A stretch of 64,000 nucleotides of DNA from Zasmidium citrigriseum (Eukaryota; Ascomycota; Dothideomycetes; Mycosphaerellales; Mycosphaerellaceae), in NCBI GenBank assembly GCA_002786025.1, contig NHNW01000047.1:248001-312000 (forward strand). Reading direction: 5' to 3'. The position numbers and the translations under genes were made by a program. Position 1 is the stretch's first letter; each line of letters starts with the position of its first letter. A model generated the notes under the pieces. It was not told the DNA's origin and did no database searches. It saw only the letters and a list, made by a program, of their open reading frames with translations. This document shows, piece after piece, positions 42,479-54,175 of the stretch.

Positions 42479-43129
42479 TGTATGTATTATGATACGAGGA
42501 AATGAACGATGAACCATCACTATACGAATTTCATCCCTAGAGATTTGTCTCATTACAATGCGTGATTCGTAAACACTGCGCGCCTATACGCTTGAACTCA
42601 ATGCAAGATCAGTAAGTACTAATCGCGTGCGTTGTCTTGGCAATCACATGCCCGCTTACCATCATGGGCAGAAGCCCCTGGCCTTCCGGCTATTTTTTGT
42701 GATATGCTCGACTCGTCGACCGTCTTCGAGCACATTTCTGGTATGTGTCGAAATTCTCGAAGTTCGTGTCTCTAGCATTTCGGCGGCAAGCGCGGCAAGC
42801 TTCGCTCCGTGTCGCTAGGATTCCATATTCGGAGTTGCTCGGTCGAGAGGGTCCTAGTGTACCGCAACACCATCGTATCTGGTGTGTCTACGAACGCACA
42901 GGAGCGTGGCTAGGAACGGAGTTCCTGCTCCCCGTCGGGCAGTACTCCGAATACACGGCAGATAGGTCCGCTGCATCGTGACATGGCCGGTGAGACTTGG
43001 GCTCTTTGACCTCTTCTTCTCTCCTCCGAAAATGCGGTCACGAGGGTGATGGTACTGAAGGTTGTTGCTCCGAAGACACAGCAGATGGCCTGGCTGTATC
43101 GTGACCTGGCCGATGGCACTTGGGCTCTT
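42479..43129. other. Intergenic between convergent genes
   Basis: Holds the MFS 3' flank and, on its right, a diverged copy of the histidine kinase 3' end (see repeat entry). No intact gene. Confidence 0.5.
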
Positions 43130-43182
43130 TCACCCTCCACGAGCTCTTCTGTCTCTCTTTATGCTCTCCAAAAGTGCGGTCA
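42943..43182. repeat. Imperfect tandem duplication of the kinase 3' end
   Basis: Copy A (about 42943-43040) and copy B (about 43066-43182) share CTCCGAA.ACAC.GCAGAT, ATCGTGAC.TGGCCG and ACTTGGGCTCTTT, then CTC(C)xCCxAAAxTGCGGTCA. Copy B includes the last codons and stop of the kinase. Copy A is shorter by about 20 bp and diverged. Confidence 0.7.
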
Positions 43183-46100
43183 GCTTCTTCAGCTGCACAG
43201 GCTTCGTGAGGAACAAATCGAATCCGCAGGTATACGCCTCGCGTTGGGCGTCCGCGGATCCCAGGCCCGTGAGCGCGATCACAGTTGCTGGTTGCAGACG
43301 GTGTTCTTGCTCGTAGGCTCGGATCCGCCGTGTAGCTTCGTAGCCGTCGAGTATGGGCATGTTGATGTCCATCATGATCACGTTGGGTCGTCCCGGGCTT
43401 GAGGCTGTTGGACCTGATATGTGTGCTTGCTGGTAGACTTGCACGGCTTCGAGGCCGTTGGCTGCCACGAGTCGAGGCAGTCCTTGCTTGCTGGCGTAGG
43501 TCTTTAGGAGTTGGAGATTGATTGGGTTGTCGTCCACCAGAAGCAGAGTGAGCTCGCTGTTCGAAGAGGGGGTCTTGGGTGAGGGAGTTGCAGGCCGTGA
43601 AGGTATCATCGTGATAATGGGCGAAGGCCGATGTGGCTTTCGAGTCTCGCCGTTCGTATAGCTTCCGTTTGCAGGTTGTAGGCTCTCTATTGAGGCGCCA
43701 TGGACTGCCTGTATTTCAGCGATACTGAATTGCCGTTTTTGACAGGAAGCAACGGCCTTTTCCAGCTTCGCCGGTCCACAAGGCGGAGCGAGGTATTCAA
43801 CGACCTGTCCGGAGACCACAGAGGTTTGTTTTTTCCGTAGTCGACGTTCAGCCTGCGAGCTTTCGCATATGACGATGAGTGGTTTCCGACCAAGTGATGA
43901 GGTCAGGTCATTGGCGTGAGGGTCCTTCACAATTTCTCTGAGATCCCGTTCTGAGATGATATTCAAGTCGATCTGGGCGCAGTTTGATGGGCTCGCTCGA
44001 CAAGTGGTCAGACCGAGTTGACCACAGGCTTTCGAAAGCGTGGCCATGAGAAGAGAGTGTGCCTTGCTACCGATCGTATCGCCGTTTGAGATGATGCCAG
44101 TCTGCTGGGAGCCATTCATGCCGAGATCGTCCACGATGCAGACAGACTTGCCCTTGAATTGTTGCAGTCTTGACTTGACATTCGGAGACATCGCGGCTGT
44201 CTGACATAGACTCGAATGCTGTAGAGGCATGTAGACGGTGACACGCGTTCCGACGCCGCGCTCACTCTGCACGTCTATCTTTCCTCCCAGAGTGTGTACA
44301 ATCTTCGCCACCAGGTTCATTCCCAAGCCAATCCCCGCAGCAAGATCGTCTTCTTGCGAGAAGGCTCGGAAGAGGTGGTTCTTTAGGAAGTCCTTGGACA
44401 TCCCTCGTCCAGTGTCCGATACTGTGAACACGGCGGCCAGTTGATCCTCCGAGTTTGGTACTAGAGTGGTTTGAAGGCCGATGTGGATGTATCCACGATG
44501 GGTGTACTTCAAAGCACTAACGACCAGGATTAGTATTAGTGCATCTCGCAAATGAGACCGAGATGTACTTACTTTGTCACGATGTTCATTGCCACGCGTT
44601 TCCAGCCACCAGAGGAGATCAGGCACTTCCATTTGTTCGATCCTGGGGCGTCGATGTCCATCATGATGGAAACATTGTGTTTGGTGCTGTTGTCGCGGCC
44701 GCTGAAGAACGAGAAGACTGCCGCATCAATGACTTCTTCGGTTATAGTGTCAAGCGCCACATTGCCGTCGACTGAGGTGATACGACCAAGGTGCTGGAAT
44801 TGCTTTGCCTCCAAGTATCCCGTTGCTTGTTGCCCATTCGCGGGTGCAGGAGTAGGCGCAGTGGCGCTTGAAAAGTTTATGCGGCTGTACTCTAGAAGAT
44901 GATCAATGATATCTGTTGAGATAAGAGTTGTTAGCGATCGTGGGAAGCAACGCATGTAGGTCGTAGGTGGCAATCACTTACCGAGGAGCGTCCTGCCACA
45001 GGATTCAATCTGGGCGACTAGATTCTCCGGTGCGACATCCATATCATACTCTTGAAGGCATTCCGTACTACCTAGAATTCCGTGGAGTGGAGAGCGCAAT
45101 TCGTGAGAGATGCTCGACAAGAAGTCCATCTTGGCCTTGTCCGACCTTTCCACCTCGAGGCGTTTCGTTTCGGTCATGATAACGTCGCAGAACGCCGAGA
45201 TATATCTGAGCTCGCTTTCCACGGATAAGACCCGGAATGGAGAGCTCGTCCAGAACATGCAGCCTGCGAACCATCTCCGTTTGACCTGGTCGAAGAGACC
45301 TACGAAGCCGAAGCTGCGGACCCTTGGGAATAGTCGTTGGATTTCATCGGCATGCGCTCGTCTCTCCCAGCGATCACGGGCAGCGCCTGATGAGCTAGGA
45401 GGTCCTTTGATAGTTGTAGGAGAGCCTTCATTGGCACTGTCAGACACGCTGGTGTCATCTTCGTATTCGAATCCTTGGCCCTCGAATGTCCAAATGTTCC
45501 CAGTGGGGTATGTATTGAGCAGGGACTCCAGGAATGCTTCTGTGATATTTGTCTCGGCCGTATCGAACGGCATGTCATGTGAAAGGGATGAACCGAGAAC
45601 ATAACATGGATTCGGCGCTACTGTACCTCGGTCAGACCAGAGGACAGGGCCATCGCTTGAGCCGTGAGCGAGGATTGCTCCATCTGAGCCTCTTCTGACA
45701 ATCGGGCTGCGAGCTTCGCGCAAGCCACCAAAAGTACCGATGGAGCCATCCAGAAAAACGACCCCGTCAACTCCGATGGCGTCGCGGACCTGGCGGGCAG
45801 CGCGCTCGAAGGTAAATTGAATATTCGACGGGATGGCCTCCTTTCGCAAATCATCCGCAATGCTGCGTGTAGCAGCGTCTCCATCGCAGGACAGTGGCGG
45901 AGCAGGAGATGCATGATCGTCAGCTGCATCTCGACGTAGGTTTGCGAGTCTCTTGTGGATGGCTGTCGATGTTCCTGGCGGAGTTTGAATGCGATCAGGA
46001 GAGCTGGCGACTCGTAGAAGCTCGTCTGAAGGACGATGATCGACGTGTTTAACAGGTGCTCGAAGGGTTCCAGCCAGCGCTTCGACTTCATCTTCTTCCG

Positions 46101-47007
46101 TTGGCCGCGCAGAGCTGCGCCGTCTGTCTCGAGAAGCGCGCGCATCTTTCGATTGATTGGATTCTCGAAGACCGGCAGACTCCTGCACAAATTTACCGAG
46201 CGCCGTCACCATACGTGTCTCCCGTTTTCGTTCTGCCTTTGCCAGAACCAGTGTCAAATGAGTCATGATAGTCGCCTAAAGAGAAGGACCCAAGGTTAGC
46301 AAGTGTCTTAGACACAATAGCATGGCTTCTGTCCTTCGCTTCTTACCGACATGTCTCGCATAAATTCCCTTTCGATGTCTGTAAGGCCTTCACGCTTGAC
46401 ATCGTCAAGCACGCAGAAGGCTCCGATGTTGATTCCCTCCGGCGAGGTGATCGGGACCCCGGCATAGAACCGGGCGTTAGGAGAGCCTTGGACATAAGGT
46501 CGGCCACAGAATCGGGTATCCTCGCTAAGGTCACTGATCACATTCACTGGCTTGGAAGGGTGGGCAGCGCTCAGCGGCGGGGCCACGATGCTGATTGTCT
46601 GCTCGCAGACAGAGAAGCCGCGAGGAATGGCAGTGAATCCGAGCCACAAGGGGTCGCCGGTATTGAGAACCTCTTCGCCACCCAACGCCAAAGTTCGAGT
46701 GGCTTCAGCCAGTATAAATGCGTGTGTGACATCGAAAAAGAACAGGAGGGCTCGTTTAGTGCGGAGACGAAGAGCCGCCAGTTGGCAGAAGGCCGTGAGC
46801 GCAGTATCCGGACTTGGGACGGGCTCATGTGCTTCGACGGCGGCGGGATCATTGAGATCGCAGTATGTCGGAACGCTGCCAGATATGGAGAGGACTGCGT
46901 CAAGATAGCTTGTCGTATTAAATTAGCAAGGGCGATATGTTTTGGGTCGTTCTCGAATACCGATGAAAGTCGTGCTCGCGCCGGGCTTCAAGCCCCCTAA
47001 GCGGCAT
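43130..47007 (-). CDS. GAF hybrid histidine kinase (HisKA-HATPase-REC)
   Basis: Five exons on the minus strand (47007-46961, 46908-46347, 46275-44982, 44912-44573, 44516-43130) encode 1,209 residues, all in phase. Branch points such as CTAAT/CTAAC are visible. The start MPLRGLEARREHDFHRYL matches the usual opening of fungal GAF kinases. GAF lies at about 65-200 (FYAGVPITSPEGINIGAFCVLDD). A long linker follows, then the phospho-acceptor motif SHELRSPLHGILGSTE with His near 594. The ATPase has an N-box NALKYTH, VSDTGRGM and GIGLGMNLV. The receiver has LLLVDDNPINL, phospho-acceptor Asp near 1131 (MMDINMPILDGYEA) and Lys near 1186 (LTKP). It would feed a phosphorelay through Ypd1-like HPt. The signal sensed is unknown. 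No membrane helices, so it is probably cytosolic. Confidence 0.9.
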
Positions 47008-47788
47008 TGTTTCAGCCTCTTGAGTGATTTCCACAGGCTCAGTCACTATCCTCGCAGACCATAGAACGGACACGGCCGTGACGTCTGACTTGAAGATCCC
47101 CTCGAGCTGGGATGAGACTGTCGTCAACAACTCCAGCGGCGAGCAGCTGAGCAGCTGAGCAGCTGAGCAGCTGAGCATACAGTCGGGCAGTAAAAGACGC
47201 CACCAGAGTAATCGTGACACGCTCCTCCAGAGTACGAGGTAGGTTCAGTGTCACGAACTCAGTAGTAAAGATGGATGTGGAACCACGACAAACGACATGG
47301 AATCCAGCGGGTGTGTGAGCCTGGCCAAAGCGATCTGCAGTCCGCCTTCTTTTTGGAGGGAATGTCGTGCAGCAAGGCACGTGGCGGAACGCCATAAGGC
47401 TTTCAGAGCAACGGTCCGCTGTCAGTTGGAGCGAATGAAGGGAGCCGGAAGAAGCCCCGACGACGAAGACAGGGCGGCAACATGTGGCGAGCCGCGTATG
47501 AATCAGCACAGTGGTATCCTCCGCGGGCAGCAAGCTATCTTTTCGTGCATTTCCCTGCGTCTTGGTGTTCGTAGGACATCGATCCCTTAACAAAACTCTG
47601 GTGTGTAGCATCTCCAATGGCATCAAATTATTATGTTGGACTGGCGTCCGCGTGTGACAGCCGCTGACCGACAGTCGCAGGGTTCAGACGCCATGTGCAG
47701 CGGCATCGTGATCCGGTACTGCGAACTCGTATGTCATCGCAGCTCGGAGTGGCTTAAAGGCAGAACACGGGGTCTCCGGATTCCAATC
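47008..47788. other. Intergenic between kinase and HET gene
   Basis: Promoter of the kinase and 3' flank of the HET gene, both minus strand. Includes the 8-bp tandem repeat. Longer frames here have no family signal. Confidence 0.45.
47141..47177 (+). repeat. Short tandem repeat, GAGCAGCT x4.6
   Basis: Four exact 8-bp units and a partial fifth. Each unit junction contains the palindrome CAGCTG or AGCT. It sits about 135 bp upstream of the kinase start codon. Confidence 0.9.
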
Positions 47789-49684
47789 TCAGCCAGACTT
47801 CTCGTCGTCTTCATCGTTGCTAAGCGATCCGCAAACAATATCAGCGTCCAGTTTCTCTCCAATGTTGAATGTTGACCATTTGTCTTTGTGAAAGAAGGCA
47901 GCAGCCTCTCCGTTGAAACAACATGGAAAGAGTTTCAACGGACCTAGCCAGCAAAGACCGATCAGGTGCCATTGTGTCCCGACTGAGCGCAGTGTGACGA
48001 AGGGGCAGGTGTGTCCGGGGAGGAAAGCAACCACGTCATTTGGCTGGATAGAATGAGGAGCAACGCCGATGACTTGACTTTCACAGACGAACATCTTCAT
48101 GTCCTTGCAGAACTTAAGATGGCCATGGTGATGCGGCATAGCCCGCTTAAGTGCTTCAGTATCCACCAGAGCGTGAGGAGAGAATCGTTCGCTGCGTTTA
48201 CCGAAAAGATCCAGTGTCCATTGAGAAAACCAATGCAGAGCAGCTCTATTGCGTTGATGGACGTGCGCAAGGGGAAAGAGGCCCGTCTCGTAGTCTGCAG
48301 CGGCACCGAGGCTCAAGGACTGCAGTATGACTTCCCAGCGTGGCCGGCTGTACGCTGCAGGTCCAGGTGAAGGGCCTCCAGGCGGCGCTGTCCTGTAATC
48401 GAAGGGCTGAGAAGCAATTGCGGCCACGTGCCCAAGTATGATGCCCTGGACTGTCCATGTTGGCCCTGAAGGGACGGAGACGATGCCGGCCCTCTTTTCC
48501 TGATGGACCTCCTTGATCAGGCGACCAACATCAGTCGCCGGACGACTGATTCGATCTGCGGCACTGTGCTGCTGCACAAATTCAGCCAATGTTGACAGTG
48601 CAGACTGCCACCTAGGCTTCCAAGAATCACGGTCTTCGAGCCAAAACATGCGTGTATCACCCAGACTCAGAAGCTCCTTGGTCAGTGACTCGTATACCTC
48701 TTCCTCACTGCAAGTATAGTCCACCAGAATATCAGGCTTCCGAGCGAATAGAGATATCACAGCAAAAAGTCTGTCCCGGGGCTCTTTGCATGCGAAATTG
48801 CTGGTCGAACAGAGGACATCGAACAGCTGTGGCGGCATCAAAAAGCCTCCCAGTTGAGGCGAGCGGTACTTGCTATACCTGGGAAGGTTGGCTTGGCCAG
48901 TAAGGTGCTGTTGGCTGTCCATGGCAATCACTTCTCCTTGTTCGAACATCTCTTCCCAGGCTGCTTTCGCCTTCGGGTCCCAGTCCTGCCCGTTTATCCT
49001 CATAGAAGACAAGGACGATGGATGAAGGTACTTCTTTGCCAGCTTGATAATCTCAAGATTCCGGTTGTCGAGCGTCTCGAGCTCAGCCCAGGTGAACTCG
49101 TGCTTGCCGGCCTGAACAATGACCTCCCGGGATTTCAGAACCTCTTGGATTATCCACTTGCGATGATACCATACCCTGCCAAGTAGCCGCTCGCGAGCCT
49201 TTTCGAGATCGGCCTTGAACTCTTGCGGAAAGCCTACTGCTCCAGGACTTATTTGCATCTTATGACGCAGTAAGTGGACAGTGCCGTCTCCTGCGCCCAA
49301 GTACACCACTGTTCGTTGCGACCTAGCATAGATGTCTCCCATCATGCGGACCTGCTGTCCTTTCTCGGCCATGTCTTCTTGATTGATGCAAATGGCATCG
49401 ATCCAGAGGGTTCGAACGCTGTCCTCGCGTCTGAGATTGCGAACTGCATTGGTACAATTCGGCGTAACTGGAATGCGCTTTCCCTCGACAAAAATGGAGC
49501 CTTCGGCTTCCGCCTCACCCCAGGTGTAGGACAAGGTCTCATAGCGCTCTCGTTCAGTCAGCCGCACCTGCTGGATAGTTCCTTCAAGACGACGCTCTCT
49601 GGTGGCGGGCGAGATATGCAATAGTCTGATCCAACCTAGCTCAGGTAGCGGTCGATATACATATTGCTCTCCCATAGCGGCCAT
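47789..49684 (-). CDS. HET-domain protein
   Basis: Single exon, 631 residues. The HET domain begins IRLLHISPA, then YETLSYTWGEAEAEGSIFVEG, NLRREDSVRTLWIDAICINQEDMAEKGQQVRMMGDIYARSQRTVVYLG. RVWYHRKWIIQEVLKSREVIVQ follows, then KEPRDRLFAVISLFARKPDILVDYTCSEEEVYESLTKELL. These are the canonical HET blocks (LSYTWG; WIDAICINQ; R.W..QE; DRxFA). The C-terminal part, including VIGVAPHSIQPNDVVAFLPG and a WHLIGLCWLG-like strand, is the usual conserved tail. It is set head to head with another HET gene. Function in non-self recognition and cell death is inferred from the domain. Confidence 0.9.
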   Translation of the reverse strand: MAAMGEQYVYRPLPELGWIRLLHISPATRERRLEGTIQQVRLTERERYETLSYTWGEAEAEGSIFVEGKRIPVTPNCTNAVRNLRREDSVRTLWIDAICINQEDMAEKGQQVRMMGDIYARSQRTVVYLGAGDGTVHLLRHKMQISPGAVGFPQEFKADLEKARERLLGRVWYHRKWIIQEVLKSREVIVQAGKHEFTWAELETLDNRNLEIIKLAKKYLHPSSLSSMRINGQDWDPKAKAAWEEMFEQGEVIAMDSQQHLTGQANLPRYSKYRSPQLGGFLMPPQLFDVLCSTSNFACKEPRDRLFAVISLFARKPDILVDYTCSEEEVYESLTKELLSLGDTRMFWLEDRDSWKPRWQSALSTLAEFVQQHSAADRISRPATDVGRLIKEVHQEKRAGIVSVPSGPTWTVQGIILGHVAAIASQPFDYRTAPPGGPSPGPAAYSRPRWEVILQSLSLGAAADYETGLFPLAHVHQRNRAALHWFSQWTLDLFGKRSERFSPHALVDTEALKRAMPHHHGHLKFCKDMKMFVCESQVIGVAPHSIQPNDVVAFLPGHTCPFVTLRSVGTQWHLIGLCWLGPLKLFPCCFNGEAAAFFHKDKWSTFNIGEKLDADIVCGSLSNDEDDEKSG

Positions 49685-50227
49685 TGTTCAAGCTCAGTCG
49701 GCACCGCATCCAGAAAAGCAATAGTAACCCCAACGGTCGGTCATCGCGGTTCCTCGCCAGTGTAGGGTCTTGTGTCGCATGTCGTCAATGCGAGCTGAGA
49801 TTGTCCCACCATGCCGCCATTCGGCGTATGAGCTGCAGGCGTGCTCCTGTCTGGCATGTATTCCGAGTAGTCAGATGACTGAAACTGATAATCGATCAAC
49901 ACTCTGTTGGGATTGATGGAAGAGGGAGTGGGAAGACGAAGCCGAGGGAAGTTCAATGTTGTTCGGTGACCCCACCCCCGCTCGGCTCGTCAGACGAACT
50001 CAAAAACGTCGCGACCGTCACGTACGCAATCTCTCCCCAAACATCATCAAACAACTCTTGGAAGCCTTGGGTGGCGCCCTCATGCAGATTGCATCAGCTG
50101 CAGCCTCACAGCCGCGTGACACCGCCGCGATGACCTCCAGAGCTTGCTTTGTTGGCAACCACACGCCAGGTGGAAGAACTGCAAGATTGATCATGGACGT
50201 TGTCTGCGCCTCCCACAAACCTGCAAT
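49685..50227. promoter_or_regulatory. Shared promoter of two divergent HET genes
   Basis: 543 bp between start codons. An in-frame ATG at 50144 could extend the plus-strand gene, but its 28 residues look like leader sequence. Confidence 0.45.
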
Positions 50228-52135
50228 ATGGAAAAGACTCAATCCTCGGCCCAGCAGCCTGAGCTGTATGCGCCTTTGAGTGCAGGCAAGACTCCCGAGA
50301 TACGACTGCTCACCCTGTTCCCGGGCCAAAAAGAAGATCCAATCAGATGCACATTACAAACAGTCAGCCTGGCCATATCGCCGCCTTACGATACAGTGTC
50401 CTATGTCTGGGGCGATGTGAACGAGCGCACTACGATCAACGTGTCCGGCTATGATGTATCAGTCCTCACCACCGCGGCTGCGGCACTTCATCGATTGCGC
50501 TACTTGGATGCAGTGCGTACCCTTTGGATCGATGCCGTGTGTATCAACCAGGAAGATCTGAACGAACGCAATCAGCAAGTGGCAGTCATGAGAAAGGTGT
50601 ACAATCAAGCGCGATCAAACCTGATCCAGCTAGGCGACGTCCATCCTGAGACCGCAGGTCGTGCTATACAAGGCATCCAGGCGCTGGTTGACGAGATCAG
50701 TTATGAGACTGTTGGCATGACACAGCTTCAGTCCACTTTATTCCGCGAGGGTGTACCTGTGTACACGCAGAAGCCCATTCGAGCGAAGATCGATGTCGAT
50801 GCATTGACAATGTTTTTGTCGACTCGATGGTTCAAGTATGTTCTCCTCATCATGACACAGCCAGCCGATGCTGATCATGCCCTCACCGAAGGCGACTTTG
50901 GGTGATGCAAGAGGCTCGTAGTGCGCAGCACAACACTTGCTATTACGGAGACTCAACTATTGATCTTCTCGATGTGCTCAGAACATGTGCTTGGTTGGAC
51001 TTCAAGCGCCAGGTTTGTCCAACGCCGATCCTCCATTCTCCTGGATTCCGAGTCGGCAATCGACTATGGGCCTACGTGGATCGTGAGCAAGGCACGCACA
51101 GCAAACGGCGCGGGTCCTCCGTGGCAGCGGTGCTCGACTTCTCTAGAGGACTTGAAGCAACTGATCCGCGGGACAGGTATGAAGTGAAAGCTCTTGCACA
51201 AGGGACATTCGCTGACTATCGTTCTTGTTGTGAGGGTCTTTGCGGTGCTATCATTCATGGAGTGTGCGCAGTCCGAGAGCTTGCCATTGGCGCTGATGCC
51301 TGATTACAGCAAGTCGAAGATGGCCGTCTATCGCGACGCTACCAGATACGCTCTACAGGAAGGTGGTGTCCGACGCATCCTGAGTCGAGCCCATCACTGG
51401 ATCGAGGCAGATGTTCTGGATGAGACTTGGCCTTCATGGGTACCGAGATGGGATAGAGACCGGGACGGCAATTGGGAAGCTTCTTCCTTTCCTGACCTGT
51501 ACGACCCTGACGACGGAGTGCGATCTCCAGTCCTTTCATCTGCTGAGGGAGACGAGAACGTCTTGTCGGTCTGCGGCGTCGCAGCTGATACGATTGACGA
51601 ATGCACATCAACACTTGTGAAGAGTAAAGGCCTCGAACACCGGCTGGAATGGATTCAAGATGCCGAGAGGATCGCCACTGAACACCAGTTCTCCCAAGAT
51701 ACTCTGGCTTGTACCTTTGTCGCAGGAGCCAATGCGGACCATCAGCAAGCCAGCCTCGAGGATATCAGAGACTTTGATGCCTGGCGATCAGTCATTACTG
51801 AGCGTGAGGAGCCGCGAAGACTGAACGAGCTAACTGAAACCGATCCTGACCAGGCCAAGGGTGCCGCAAAGTTCGAAGTGGCTTTCTCGTATGCGAGCAA
51901 TGTCCGTCGAATCTTCTCGACATCGAAAGGAAGGCTCGGACTGGGTCCTAGCATGTTGAAGAAGTCTGATATCATTGCCGTGATCTATGGCGGCAAGACT
52001 CCATTCGTTCTTCGACCAGTTCAATCCGGGCATAGAATCCTTGGGCAGTGCTATGTCTCTGGTATCATGAATGGCGAAGCAGTCCGAGAACACCGAGAGG
52101 GAGGCCTGCCAGAAACCATCTTCGACATTCGATGA
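50228..52135 (+). CDS. HET-domain protein, three exons
   Basis: Exons 50228-50835, 50892-51176 and 51235-52135 give 597 residues. Introns are 56 and 58 bp with branch points CTGAT and CTGAC. Junctions restore HET motifs: WFKRLWVMQEA at the first and DPRDRVFAVLSF at the second. The N-terminal blocks are IRLLTLFPGQKEDPI, YDTVSYVWGDVNERTTINVSG, RYLDAVRTLWIDAVCINQEDLNERNQQVAVMRKVY. The C-terminal part contains WPSWVPRWDRD and ILGQCYVSGIMNGEA, the usual HET tail. It is like its divergent neighbour in order of blocks (LSY/VSYxWG, WIDAxCINQED, QQV..M) but clearly not a recent copy. Confidence 0.88.
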
Positions 52136-53071
52136 GCGCGATGTTCGGCAGTCGCAAGAATAGGACCCGAGTGCAGTGAAACCCCTGCTCTTCCTCTCGA
52201 TTGAAGGCAATGGCATTCAAGCTGTCTTCACCATGATCAAGTGCCTGCAGAGTGATGGTCAAGATAGACAATTTCCTGCAATCTTCCAGAGCATGCGACG
52301 ATTGCAGTCTCCTTTCGAACGAAGCAAAATATCGACTTTGCTCGCTGGATATGCGGTGCCTGCCAAGACCCGTCAACATTTGCTAGCTCCCGGTGGTCAC
52401 CATCTACCGACATCTGAGCCGCCCTTCGACTTTTCTAGCGCAAGATAACATTGGTTGGACGCTGAGAATGGGAACGACCCTCTTTGCCATCTTATCTTAT
52501 CGAACGACAACCAGCTGCAACCGGAGGGTGTGGGAAACGTTCTTCTGCGAAATTGACAGATCTCTACACCACAGAGCACCGTGGTCGAGCGGCCATCTTC
52601 ATCCATGGATCCCTGCCACTCTCATTGAAGCTGCACTCATCGAAAGACAACGCGGCCGGATCGGAGCGTTGAGAAAATCGTCCGTTTGATCTTGGATTCA
52701 CTTCGGCAAGCGGCTCCTTTCCAAGGTCGAGCCCTAATTTGACCCGCACCTTCACATGGCTGCCTCTCGACGGCGTTCTGCACGAGCGCTGGTAGCATGG
52801 GACGATACTCGTGTGATTGGAGAAAACGTCGATGGTGAAAAGATCTTAGCATGCATCCGCATTGTCCAAGCCGGAGGCCTTGCCTCAATCGACGTCGCCG
52901 ATGGACCATGACGAGGCCAACGATGCAACGGAAAGATCAAAAGGCCGACTGCGTTTTGAGAGATGTCAAAAGGAGCCCCATCCGCTGTCTGTTCTTCGAG
53001 TAGGAGGACTTTACCTTGCAAGTTCGTTTCAGCAGCCTTGAGACGACCATCCCTGAACGACGTTCAGCACA
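52136..53071. other. 0.9-kb intergenic region
   Basis: 3' flank of the HET gene and promoter of the quercetinase gene. Short frames on both strands have no family signal. Confidence 0.45.
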
Positions 53072-54175
53072 ATGGCGACAAGATTTTCGACATTGCTCCT
53101 AGCAGCAACTGCAACAACAGCCTCAGCCTTGAGTCCTCTCTTCGTCAACACACCACCAGACCACTCCCAACCCTACGCCATCAAACGCTTTGCTCCAGCC
53201 AAAGCCGTAGCAGTCGGCCAACAAATCTACCGCTTCCCAGTGACTGGCCCTTCATCAGATGGCAAGTTCTCCCTCTTGTCAACATCAGCACCAGGGACCA
53301 GCGAGCTCGGCGTCCTACCCCATCAGCACTACAAGCATTTCGAAAACTTCTTCTGCCTGGAGGGTCGCTTTCAACTCTGGGCATCCAAGGATGGGGACGA
53401 ACAAGGCCGGGTCATGACCGCAGGAGATTACGGCGCTGTGCCACCGAACACGACGCATACCTTCCAAGTGCTGGATCCATTCACCGAGGTGACCGGCGTG
53501 ATCGCACCAGGTGGCTTCGAAGACCTCTTCTTCTTCCTCGCAAATTCGAATTACACAGCCGCAACGTGGTCACCCTACGTTCCATCGAACGCAACCGGAT
53601 CCAGCGGAGGCTCCTCAGGAGAAATCATTAGCACTCTGCAGAGCTTCGACGTCTGGTCACAGTTGGACTACTCGCCTCGACGAGATTTCGTTAACGGTAG
53701 CGCGCCTTCGACTTCTGGATGGCATAGCTCCAAGAGCACGATCCCGAAGAGCGATCACACGCCTTACTTCGTAGCCAAGGACTACGGATCAAAGTATCTG
53801 CACAGCGGAGCTTTCTACCAGATTATCCAGCCATTCGTCACGCCAACACAAGCCGGCGAGAAGAATTTCACGCAGGGGACCATCACTATCTCTGGTCTGC
53901 CATCGAATGTTTCGATCGAAGAAACCACTCTTCCCGATCACACGGCTTTCGAGGTCCTTTCCGGCGAGTTGATCGTCGAAATGGAGGGCGAGATCCTCTC
54001 CCTTGTCATCGGCGATGTTGTCTTCGTTCCCGGAGGCACGCCGTTCAGATATTACAGCAATGCCGCTTTCACCAAGTTCATGTACGTTGGTGCTGGTACG
54101 GATACGCTCGACCAGCGATTGATCGCCCAATCCAAGTCATGGGCCTACCCCGTCTTCCCCACAACTTGGCCTTGA
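53072..54175 (+). CDS. Secreted quercetin 2,3-dioxygenase-like bicupin
   Basis: Single exon, 367 residues. A signal peptide ends near TTASALS (about 20). The N-terminal cupin has LPHQHYKHFENFFCLEGRF with metal ligands H84, H86 and E91, and PPNTTHTF with H129. This is the HxHxxxxE...H set of fungal quercetinases (copper in Aspergillus japonicus). A second cupin follows in the C-terminal half (LPDHTAFEVLSGELIVEMEGEILSLVIGDVVFVPGGTPFRYYSNA). Several NxS/T sites fit secretion. The enzyme opens the flavonol ring of quercetin with release of carbon monoxide, useful against plant phenolics. A relative acting on another phenolic is possible. Confidence 0.85.
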   Translation: MATRFSTLLLAATATTASALSPLFVNTPPDHSQPYAIKRFAPAKAVAVGQQIYRFPVTGPSSDGKFSLLSTSAPGTSELGVLPHQHYKHFENFFCLEGRFQLWASKDGDEQGRVMTAGDYGAVPPNTTHTFQVLDPFTEVTGVIAPGGFEDLFFFLANSNYTAATWSPYVPSNATGSSGGSSGEIISTLQSFDVWSQLDYSPRRDFVNGSAPSTSGWHSSKSTIPKSDHTPYFVAKDYGSKYLHSGAFYQIIQPFVTPTQAGEKNFTQGTITISGLPSNVSIEETTLPDHTAFEVLSGELIVEMEGEILSLVIGDVVFVPGGTPFRYYSNAAFTKFMYVGAGTDTLDQRLIAQSKSWAYPVFPTTWP

